Of a stretch of 64,000 bases of DNA, positions 43,500 through 53,700 are shown piece by piece; positions within the stretch are counted from its first letter, which is position 1; each line of letters begins with the position of its first letter. The notes below the pieces were generated by a model that ran no database searches, was not told the DNA's origin, and saw only the letters and a list, made by a program, of their open reading frames with translations. The translations under genes were made by a program, and so were the position numbers. Source of the DNA: Henckelia pumila. Taxonomy: Eukaryota > Streptophyta > Magnoliopsida > Lamiales > Gesneriaceae. The stretch is from positions 16,168,622 through 16,232,621 of the forward strand of contig NC_133123.1 of the NCBI RefSeq assembly GCF_033568475.1, read 5' to 3'.

Positions 43500-45572
43500 G
43501 AACAATCTTATAATTATGAAGAATAATCTTTTCGATATGAGAAACAATAAGGCATGCCCATGTTAACATGCACCAAAATCATATAATACACTGCATGACA
43601 CAAGTGGAGATGAGTGTTCAATCCTTAGAGATTGGTGGAACCATCACCCAAGTGTTTGTCTAGTAATGTATTGTGCTCTATATTGTCTAAGGTGTAGGAG
43701 AGATACATTGATCATGACCCAATGAGAGCACCATTTGTGGATGTCCATTGCCACCCAATGTATATAATATGGGTATATTGTCCGAAATCCAAATTCATAA
43801 CTTGTTTAATATGATGTTTTCTCGTCTTTAAGGACTATCATTTACTCTAATTCCACTCATATTTAAGAACAAGTCAGTGAAATATCGAGCACAACTAGTA
43901 CGCATGAATGGGATAAATATTATTCAATCGAGAACAATGTGTTCCAATTGTAGGACAAACATTGTGGGCCATGAGGATTACATTTTCCTAGTGAAAGTGT
44001 CTTTGGATCAAAATGTCATGTATTAGGAAACAATCTTAGAATTATGAAGAATAATCTTTTCGATATGAGGAACAATAAGACATGCCCATGTTAATATGCA
44101 CCAAAATCATATAATACACTGCATGACACAAGTGGAAAGGAGTGTTCAATCCTTAGAGATTGGTGGAACCATCACCCAAGTATTTGTCTAGTAATGTATT
44201 GTGCTCTACATTGTCTAAGGTGTAGGAGAGAGACATTGATCATGACCCAATGAGAGCACTATTTGTGGATGTGCATTGCCACCCAATGTATATAATATGG
44301 GTATATTGTCCAAAATCCAAACTTATAACTTGTTTAATATGATGTTTTCTCGTCTTTAAGGACTATCATTTACTCTAATTTCACTCATCTTTAAGAACAA
44401 GTCAGTGAAATATCGAGCACAACTAGTACGCATGGATGAGATAAATATTATTCAATCGAGAACAATGTGTTCCAATTGTAGGACAAACATTGTGGGCCAT
44501 GAGAATTACACTTTTTTAGTGAAAGTGTCTTTGGATCAAAAAGTCATGTATTAGGAACAATCTTAGAATTATGAAAAATAATCTTTTCGATATGAGGAAC
44601 AATAAGACATACCCATGTTAACATGCACCAAAATCATATAATACACTGCATGACACAAGTGGAGAGGAGTGTTCAATCCTTAGAGATTGGTGGAACCATC
44701 ACCCAAGTGTTTGTCTAGTAATGTATTGTGCTCTACATTGTCTAAGGTGTATGAGAGAGACATTGATCATGACCCAATGAGAGCACCATTTGTGGATGTC
44801 CATTGCCACCTAATGTATATAATATGGGTATATTGTCCGAAAATCCAAACTCATAACTTGTTTAATATGATGTTTTCTTGTCTTTAAGGACTATCATTTA
44901 CTCTAATTCCACTCATCTTTAAGAACAAGTCAGTGAGAGATCGAGCACAACTAGTACGCATGGATGGGATAAATATTATTCAATCGAGAACAATCTATTC
45001 CAATTGTAGGACAAACATTGTGGGCCATGAGGATTACACTTTCCTAGTGAAAGTGTCTTTGGATCAAAATGTCATGTATTAGGAACAATCTTAGAATTAT
45101 GAAGAATAATCTTTTCGATATGAGGAACAATAAGGCATGCCCATGTTAACATGCACCAAAATCATATAATACACTGCATGACACAAGTGGAGAGGAGTGT
45201 TCAATCCTTAGAGATTGGTGGAACCATCACCCAAGTGTTTGTCTAGTAATGTATTGTGCTCTACATTGTCTAAGGTGTAGGAGAGAGACATTGATCATGA
45301 CCCAATGAGAGCACCATTTGTGGATGTTCATTGCCACCCAATGTATATAATATGGGTATATTGTCCGAAATTCAAACTCATAACTTGTTTAATATGATGT
45401 TTTCTCGTCTTTAAGCACTATCATTTACTCTAATTCCACTCATTTTTAAGAACAAGTTAGTGAGATATCGAGCACAACTAGTACGCATAGATGGGATAAA
45501 TATTATTCAATCGAGAACAATGTATTCCAATTGTAGGACAAACATTGTGGGCCATGAGGATCACACTTTCAT
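43486..45572. repeat. Tandem array of about 528-bp units, four copies
   Basis: Unit starts lie near 43486, 44013, 44541 and 45069 (AATGTCATGTATTAGGAACA or a one-base variant), giving periods of 527, 528 and 528. Copies are about 97 percent identical by eye over their whole length, for example CATGACCCAATGAGAGCACC and GACAAACATTGTGGGCCATG recur in each. No protein is encoded. The array has the look of a young satellite-like expansion inside the MULE. Confidence 0.95.
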
Positions 45573-45790
45573 ATTTTTGGAACAACCCAATACATATTCA
45601 GAATAATCTGTTCGATTTAAGGCACAAGATGACATGTCATTGTGAACTTGAGATTTATCATTTGCAAATGCACCAAGATGGCTAAGGTATATCGGCTCAA
45701 AATGTCACATATATGGAACAATCCTTGAATTATGCGGAATTATCTGTTTGATTTATGGAACAAGATGACATGTCACATGTATTATAATTA
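45573..45790. repeat. Degenerate partial units following the 528-bp array
   Basis: TTTTTGGAACAACC..GAATAATCTGTTCGAT (about 45576-45618) and AAATGTCACATATATGGAAC..GGAATTATCTGTTTGATTTA (about 45699-45758) are diverged versions of the first 70 bases of the array unit. They suggest that an older array existed before the recent expansion. Confidence 0.6.
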
Positions 45791-45958
45791 CACTTTTGAC
45801 CCTCACAATAAAACAAAAATAATAAAAATAGACTTTGACTCCCACCAACCCCTCATTATTAAGCTCTGTCGGTACACTTTATCCATTCACTTCTTCTTTC
45901 TCGTTTGGTTAGGGTTTTGATTTTCAAAATTAAATTTCATTCTTCAAGATCGAGCACA

Positions 45959-46407
45959 ATGGAAATGAAGATTGCACCACAATGTTTATGTGGTTTTGGA
46001 GAAATGATTTTACGAAGAGCCGGACCACGTTCGACCCGCCCGGGAGAGTTGTATTATATTTGTCCTCGTGAGCTGCAACATAAAAATCGATTTTTTTGTA
46101 CGATGATTATCACGATGAATCTCTCCAAAAATCATCAAATTTCAAACCAGACTCAAGTAAGAAAGGTAGAGAGAGCTGCGCATGTTCAATGAATCAACAA
46201 TCTGCATCATCGTCCATCCATGATTCAACAGAACAGTTCAATTACAAGAAGAAGGAGCATTCGTCCTCTGATGTGCTAGACAACCAGTCTACTAGAACAC
46301 CAGGGCCCGACCATATCGTAGAAATATGTTGTTGTTTTGGTTGCACATGTTTTGTTCTTGTACTAATTTTACTTCTAGCTCTGTTTATTGTAATAATCAG
46401 ACAATAA
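45959..46407 (+). pseudogene. MULE-borne GRF-type zinc-finger protein with C-terminal membrane segment, one frameshift
   Basis: ATG at 45959. Residues 8-46 have the GRF zinc-finger pattern: CLCGFGEMILRRAG, RPGELYYICP, then HKNRFF; after a one-base frame change near 46095 the pattern continues YDDYHDES. A Ser/Lys-rich linker follows and the last 30 residues are a membrane segment (CFVLVLILLLALFIVIIRQ). Total about 149 residues. Short GRF proteins ending in a membrane segment are a common plant type, often found near transposons; their role is unknown. The usual NPGRRF is RPGELY here. It lies after the tandem array, on the same strand as the ULP1-like gene, and converges with the transposase gene. 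Confidence 0.65.
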
Positions 46408-46911
46408 GTTCCAAATTTATTCAGTTTTATTCCAAATTAAATACAAGTTGTACGATATACATAGCAATTAGTACCTGCCATTTGAAAATTTAAAGCAATG
46501 ACTTACTTGATTAGTTAACTGAGAAGACATCGTTCACTGAAACAGTAATGACAAAGATCATTTATCAAATTCGAACTTTACATATTTGTTTACCACAAAC
46601 AGAGTTGGTTTCAGAATAACTTAAGACAACACAATACACTTAACTACACTACGACCCCAGATCAAGTTAAAATGTGACAGCAGATGGTTCCACAAAAGCC
46701 TCAAACCAAGCGCAATCCAGCAATGCTTCCACTCGAACGTGTGTGCCTTTTCGAGGGCAATTTCATGCTCGAACCAGCTTCCAGTAATCGCTTTCCCCTG
46801 TATATTTTTTTAACAGTCAAGATTAATTTCTGAATAATTTCTGAATAATTTCTGTTAAAAAGTTATGCTAATAACAAATAATTGAAGCATCATATTTTTA
46901 AACAATTACAT
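46408..46911. other. MULE interior between two converging genes
   Basis: Non-coding; presumably the 3' UTRs of the GRF gene (plus) and the transposase gene (minus). A TTTCTGAATAATTTCTG direct repeat lies at about 46830-46855. Confidence 0.5.
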
Positions 46912-49371
46912 CTACTCTATCGGTTCCTTACAACTGCGTCTATTGTGTCCTCTTGCATGACAACGACCACATGTTGAGACACGTGTATTAACTTGAGATG
47001 ATATTCTCTTCGTCCTTTTGCGACCGGGCTGACTACGCACAGAAGGAGCTTGGATTATATCGGATTCAGCAACACATGACTCACTGATGTCAAAGGTTGG
47101 GATAGGATTAATATGTCCTTTGTACGCAGCGCGATACGCTTCGATCTTGAAATACTTGTCACAAAAATCATACACAGACATAGATTTCGCCTCAATGGCA
47201 GAAATGGCATGCTTGCACGGAATCTTATTGATCTGTCAAACTCTACATGAACAAGTCATATCCACTAAATCCACGGAAAATGACTTTTCACCATCAACAA
47301 CCTCAAACTTCCAATCACACGAATGTTGAACTCTTAATGTTCGAGATTCCATATATGCGCTTACAACAGACTTTTCTTTTCTTGGACTTAATTCCTTGGT
47401 CATGCGTAGAGTTGATTCACGTCGTCGGTGCATCATTTTCATTATCTGCACTCGTATGTGATCAACCATAGCAACAATAGGCAGATGATGAGTTGGCCTA
47501 ACCCAACTATTCCAACACTCGGCTATATTGTTATTTATAACACCCCATCTATTGCCAACAAATAATGCATTGGCCCAACTCTGTGGATCAGAATTTACAA
47601 TAAACCCTCTGGCAAGTGACATTGACTCTAATATATTGTTTATATGTTGCTCGTACTCTTGAAAAGACGGAGCATACGCAGCTTTCTTGAATACCGAAGA
47701 CCAATGTTTTTTGTTATGTTTGGGATAACTTCTCAACACCTATAAAGATTAATAAAAATTTAGATCGAGCTTAAAATGATCAGATAATATGAAAAAATTA
47801 AAGTAAAATTGCTCAGAGATTCGTAATTTGGAATTTACCTGCTTAACGAAATTATCCACTAAATGTCTCAAACAATAAGCATGGTGACTCCCAACAAATA
47901 CTTGATTCACTGCCTTGATGATACTGGGATGTCTGTCCGAGAAAAATGTGAACTCGTCGAATGGAATGCATTGATAGTAAAGGAGCACACGACTCAAATG
48001 ATAACAAAACCAATCCCAGTTCGCATCATTCTCCGCATCTACTACGCATTAGCAATTGTGAAAAGATCATTGTTCGCATCTTTCGACATAGCAACTAAGA
48101 TGCATCCTTTATACTTATTCTTTATATGAGTACCATCCAAAAATATCAATGGCCTACAACCACTAACAAAACCGATGACACATGCATGAAAACAAATGAA
48201 CAACCGTCTGAATTTTTTAGTCAAAGGTTCAATCTCGCACTCTACAACACTACCAGGATTAGTCTTTTTAACAGCATCACAATACCATCTTAATCTATCA
48301 TAGAATCCTTCATCTGTGCCATGAATATCATGCATCGCCAACTCTTTACCCTTCCACACTTTGCGGTATTCTAACTCTACCCCAAAATCTCTTTGCAAGT
48401 CCATCTGCATTGTACACGGATGATAAGAGGGCTCTCCTCTCAATTTTTCTTTCACAACATTCGCTATCCAATAGGCATCGGCTCTAGGATGCCCTTTGCT
48501 ACGTAGATTATTCTCACCACAATTATGTTGCAGTTTACATTTTCTAATGGCAAAAAGATTGTCTCTTTTATGTTTCGAAGCATAAATTCTCCAACTGCAG
48601 CTCTTTTCACTACAAATCAGAATAACCTTCTTGTTGTCATTTTTTACATACATAAATGAACGTCTTGTGGCAACAGAAAAGTTTTTCAAATAATTCCTAA
48701 ATTCACCAGCACCCTTGAATGTTTGTCCTACACCATGAATACAATTAATCCAGGCATCTATAGTATTGGCGCAAGGGGGCTGTTCAATCTCCTTGTCACT
48801 CTTCGACTGTGTGTCTTCCTCATCAACCCTTGCCAGTTTAATATACAATTAATAAGATAAAAAAGAACAATAACCACAAAAACAAATTTTAAATTTTAAA
48901 AAATTAATCTTGGTTTCAAACAGCTAATTGATAATTTATACAAAGCAATCTACAATATTTAACCTTAAATTTTTTTATTAAACATGTTATTAAACATATC
49001 AAAATAGGAGAATGAAAATACGTCTAATAATAAGTAAATGTATTTTACCTCCCATCATTCAAATTGTTGAAGTGTTCATTTCTTTTCTCTGCTCTCAATT
49101 CAATCGTCGTAAGCTTTACACACATATGAAGATAAATCATATTAAGGACATCATCATCATCATTCAAAGACACAAGCATCTTATGCAGTGGAGCTACGTA
49201 TTGAAGCATAGTGGATTCCGGAGATATTTCTGCACATTTTTTGCTCAGACAAGCAAAAACATCCATCAAGCTACAACCACTGAAGATTGAGATGACAAAC
49301 AGCTGCTTCTTGAATTTACAGCAACCCAAAAACGAAAGATTGCAAGGACCACTTCCAGATTTCATCCTCAA
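46912..49371 (-). pseudogene. MuDR-type transposase (MURA), nearly intact, one frameshift and one stop
   Basis: Three exons on minus join in frame: 49371-49049, 48828-47839 and 47739-46912. Order: an N-terminal region, the MuDR DNA-binding domain (FKGAGEFRNYLKNFSV, SCSWRIYASKHK, HNCGENN), then the DDE nuclease, with catalytic Asp in FLDGTHIKNKYKG, Asp in FFSDRHPSIIKAV and Glu in GVINNNIAECWNSW, all present. A SWIM zinc finger follows (TCSCRV, stop, QINKIPCKHAISA) and a CCHC knuckle ends the protein (CGRCHARGHNRRSC). Lesions: one base missing at about 48038 just before DAENDANWDWF, and TGA at about 47236 where SWIM domains usually have Trp. The enzyme cuts MULE ends in the nucleus and makes 9-bp target duplications, as seen around this element. 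The start is uncertain; the ATG at 49371 opens the frame. Confidence 0.9.
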
Positions 49372-49980
49372 ACTACAAAAGGAGAATGCTCTTCAAAACA
49401 ATAAATCGAAGAAATAATATATTTTTTCATCATATATTACACACAAACAGTACAAAATAACAAATTCAGAATACTAGATTTTAATTCAAATAATTTAATC
49501 ACAGTATAAATGTAATAGTACGAAACTAAAACCCCAAAATTAAGAATTAAAACATTATAATCGAAATTAATACGAAATATAAGCTAATATATCACAAATG
49601 CTCATGAAATGAACTGCATTCCCAGCAACAGACGTAAAAATTGATATTGGTAAGCTAATCTATAAAACTCTATTCTCAAACTACAAAAGGGAAATGTTCT
49701 TCAATACAGTAAATCAAAGCAATAATATATTCTTTCATCATATATTACACATAAACAGTACAAAATAACGCATTCAATTCAGAATACTAGATTTTAGTTC
49801 TAATAATTTAAATCACAGTATAAATGTAAGATTATAGAACTAAACCCCCAAAATTAAGAATTAAAACATTATAATCGAGAACAATACGAAATATAAGCTA
49901 ATCTATCACAAATGCTCATGAAATGAACTGCATTCCCAGCAACAGGCGTGAAAATTGATATTAGTAAGCTAATCTGTAAA
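49367..49980. repeat. 308-bp direct duplication upstream of the transposase gene
   Basis: CTCAAACTACAAAAGG at 49367 recurs at 49675, and the two 308-bp segments are about 90 percent identical by eye to about 49980 (for example GAACTGCATTCCCAGCAACA in both). The first copy overlaps the 5' end of the transposase frame. Non-coding; falls in the 5' region of the gene. Confidence 0.9.
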
Positions 49981-50371
49981 ACTAACGCGATACCCGAAAA
50001 TTCAACACCACCTCTATAATCATAAAAAAGCTCAAACAATTCCATCAATTCAACATTTTAAATTTGTAAGACATACATCAAGCTGTGACAATAATTTATT
50101 CGCTCAAAATTTAAAAGATTTCTAATCTAAAAACTAACCTGCAAATATGTGAAAATTTTCGTTTGAGCACAAAGATGGGAAAATCCCTCAACCCACGTCA
50201 ATGTAAATCTTCAACATTAACCGAGTAAACATAGATCTTCAACATTAACCGAGTAAACGTTTAAGATTGAGAGAGAAAGGTTCGGGAGAAGAGAATCAAG
50301 AAGAAAAACAGAGGGAAAATAACGATTACAGTAGAACCATCATGTTTTCTTTTTTTTTTTTTTTTTTTTGT

Positions 50372-50527
50372 AAATCATTTTATTTAGGGATATTTTGGTA
50401 AATTGGCCACAATAGGGAGTTCAAACAAAGAGCAGGTTTTTGTCAGGGATTGGGAACAAATAATGTCTGAAATGGGGACTGAGCAGAAATTTAAGTTTGC
50501 TATTAGGGATTTATCACAAATTCCCCC
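50372..50527 (-). repeat. Right terminal inverted repeat of the MULE
   Basis: Inverse of 39919-40070 and preceded by a poly(T) run at about 50347-50370. Its outer end, GGGATTTATCACAAATTCCC, abuts the AATTTTATA duplication. Confidence 0.92.
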
Positions 50528-50555
50528 AATTTTATATATAAATATAAATATTTTG

Positions 50556-50595
<40 letters not shown>

Positions 50596-50771
50596 TACTT
50601 CTATTATTCAATTCAATTTTTAAAAAAAATCCCTTCATACTTGTGCTCCTACAGTCAAATAGAGGATATAAAGAAAACCGTACAAAAACCGAAATTGGTT
50701 CCTAATTGCAGATTAGGGTTTGTGCTCTTATCGCAACCGATCGAATTATCGTCTCTGAGATTGTATAGAAA
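50528..50771 (+). promoter_or_regulatory. Short upstream region of the SPF30 gene, next to the MULE
   Basis: Only 244 bp separate the MULE end from the SPF30 start codon. It contains the 9-bp target duplication, a (TA)n run at about 50563-50592, then a likely 5' UTR with GATTAGGGTTTGTG (a telo-box-like AGGGTTT, common before plant housekeeping genes). The native promoter must be in this stretch, in the MULE end, or beyond the element. Confidence 0.55.
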
Positions 50772-53700
50772 ATGGAAAACATGGAAGGGGAAGAGGTTAA
50801 TATTCAAGAACTTGTTTCCAATCTCTCCACTTACGAACAACAGCTTCAACAGGTACTCTTTCATGCTTACGTGCGCTTGATTTAAATGCGAAAACGTTGA
50901 AATTCGTGAAATTCGCATTGTGTTGGGTTGTGCTACCTCGAATTATTGATAGCAGAGCTTTAATTTGGGCGCTTAACTTTGCAAGCATAATTTTTTTTGG
51001 CTGAGTGGGCTTAGTGAGGGTTTGGATGAGGCAGAGGAGTTTTGATTTCTTTATTCCTCAGGACGTGGATGGAGAAGGAAAACGTTGGAGGATACGATGT
51101 CTTTCTATGTAAATTTCAAGAATTTAATAGCGACCTGAGTTGCTAATTCGAACCTCACATAGATGAATTGAAAGATTGTTTTTTCCCCTTTAATGACCAA
51201 CATAGGTTGCTATTTACTTGATACGTAACTAAACATGGTTGCTGTAAGGTCTTTGCCGAATTGCGCCCATTACTTGCTGTCTTATTCTGTTTTGCTTTGA
51301 ACCTCTCATAAAAAGTGTTCCATGCACACATTTCATATGCATATTTCAGGAAAATAGGTCTTTACCATGTCTATATGGAGCTAATTCAATGACTACTCAT
51401 GATATATCGATGAAAATTTTGCTATCTACTGATCACTGATTTGATTCATTCTTGTAAATCTTTAAAAGGTATATCAAAAATCTATTAATGGTTACTTTGA
51501 GTGAATTCTGGGTACAAGTAATAAATCTCAAAAGCATTGGTTTTTTTTTAATTATTTGTAATTTTTCTTCGTTTTTATGTTTTGGTAGTTGGTCAGAATG
51601 GGTGTACAACTCCACCTTGTTAGAGTATTGTAGGTTTTTTTTTTAATTCTAACTTTGTAGCGAAGGAATATTAGTGTACCTTTTCCATATCTTCCCTTCT
51701 TTACTCTTATTTTTAATTCCATATGTTCTGATTTTTTTATTTATTTTTTTATTTATTTTTTCAAGTTTTAATTGAACCTGGAAATTACACGAATTTTTAA
51801 CCATGTTTCCTGTAATTTGAATCAGGTTCGCGAACTATTGGATGATGATCCAAAAAACTCTGAATATTTGGATATGGAGAAGGAACTTGTGGAGGTTATC
51901 TTCTTTTAATTGTTTACTATGTCCATTAGAATAACCACTTCTACTCCCAATTGTCTTTGCTTTGGCATGTACATTGGTTTCTCTCAGCTTCTTCTGACAC
52001 TTGGTTCTTAGAATTGATCTCAGACTAACATATGTGAGAATCAGAAGTCAATAATCATTTACCACTGTATGTTTAAAATTCTGATGAGATTTCCTTCCTT
52101 TTTTGTGAAATTTAATATCAATACATCTTCCTCTTTCTCAAATATTACTATTGCTCGAACAAGCAGTTTCAAGGAACTACCTCTGACTGAGAAGAGATCT
52201 TTTTACCCTTTGGTTAGTTAAGGTGAGGATATTTTGTCTTGTTAAGAGAAGCATACAACCCTGATGTAGAGAAGTGTGGGATTTGAAAAAAACTTATGGT
52301 CTGAGAGACTTTATAAAGGTTCCCATCACTTGTGTCTTGGTTCTATTGCAGGTGTGCTATGTTTGGTGATGGCCAGCTTGCATCTCGTGATTTTCAGATC
52401 TCACTCGGATTTGAAGTTCAAAGTTTTTGTTTTTTAGTTAATTTTGCCCGAAGTAATTGTTTGTTTGTTGGTTTTTATTTGGACTTTCCTTGTTTTGTGG
52501 CTGTAGGTGATTCAATTGACGGAGGAACTTCTGACAGCTGCAAAACAAAGTGATAGTAATTCTGGACTTGGCACTGGGATCAGCACTGAACCAGCTTCTG
52601 CTTCGCATTTTTCTGGGAGCTCATCTGATCTGGTATGTTATATTTAAACTTATTTCAGAGATTGCTTGTGTTTTTTCAAGGTTGAATTAATTTTTTACTT
52701 CAGTTTAACTTTTGGAGTTGATTCTATTGGAATGTGATGGTTTACTCCATCTGGATATATTCATGACATTAATCTGCAATTTAGAGTTGAATGTGAATTT
52801 CCTGTAATAGCTGAAGGAATAGAGTGAGATTCCGGTCATTTTGGCAAAGTAATGCTTTTTTAATATGTGAGTTCGACCTCTTATTGAGTGAAGTAAAAGC
52901 CCATCTCTCAAGTCTTAACAACACTTTGCCATTGCCTGCACCATGTTTTCTGTGCCTCGCTGTGCCTTGAGTATACACCGGTGTTTATGGCTTTTAATAA
53001 TGTTGAAATTAATTGAATATAATGTCACCCTACGTTCCACGATTAGCCATGATTTGAAGGAGAAAACAACTGAATATGATGCTCTCAGAGAGGGGAAAAA
53101 GGGCAATGTGGAGTTGCCCGAGTGGTGCTTTCACTGCCGGACAATCTTTATGTCTAACCAGAGATCTGACAAACTTCAAATCCATTAAGTATTATTTTTC
53201 TGCTAGGAGGATGGGGAGCAGTTGGTTGTGGCGATGAATTTCCAGCTTTCATCAGGGGAGTGATTATGGTGACTGAGATCAATTTGCAATAGGAAGCTGA
53301 AACTGAAATTGGTTTGAGTTTTTGTTTGCTTTGTTGGCCTGCATCTTAATTCATGGTATTAACATGCTATATATTTTCTTAAATTGATCTTCTTTTGGGC
53401 CATTTTTTATTGTTTGTTTTTCACTTTTAGTGTTTGTTTTAGACCTTGTAGCAGCTAAGTGGCGCAGTATTCCCATTTTGTATCCCCACTTCATATCTCA
53501 CTTTTACCCGAGCTGTGTCTTGCTAGTTTCCAACTGTTCTTTTTGGGTTATTTTTCATTTGCTTTTCCCTCCCACTCTAATTTTGGTCCTGATTGTACTT
53601 TTTATGTTCAGCTAGTTAAACTAATTTTGTTCATTCTGCGCTCCAGAAATCAGGTCCGAGAACTGAAATTGTCCATAACTTTGCAGTTGGCACCAAAGTT

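Larger units (their letters stand above)
39919..50527. mobile_element. Complete Mutator-like element (MULE), 10.6 kb, with three gene relics
   Basis: Exact 9-bp direct repeat AATTTTATA at 39910-39918 and 50528-50536, the Mutator signature. Terminal inverted repeats of about 150 bp: left 39919-40070, right 50372-50527, both with AATTTGTGATAAATCCCTAA close to the tip and matching blocks throughout (CAGTTTACAAAAAT against CAATTTACCAAAAT). The element carries a MURA transposase gene on minus (46912-49371) and, on plus, a ULP1-like gene (40214-43499) and a GRF-zinc-finger/transmembrane gene (45959-46407), plus a 528-bp tandem array (43486-45572). Architecture resembles plant MULEs that carry ULP1-like genes (Kaonashi/KI type). 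All three genes are damaged by few lesions, so loss of function is recent. Confidence 0.93.

Noticed and set aside
43486-45572. CRISPR-like or rDNA-like array
   Set aside because: Units are 528 bp, contiguous and without spacers, in a plant nuclear transposon; no rRNA sequence is seen.
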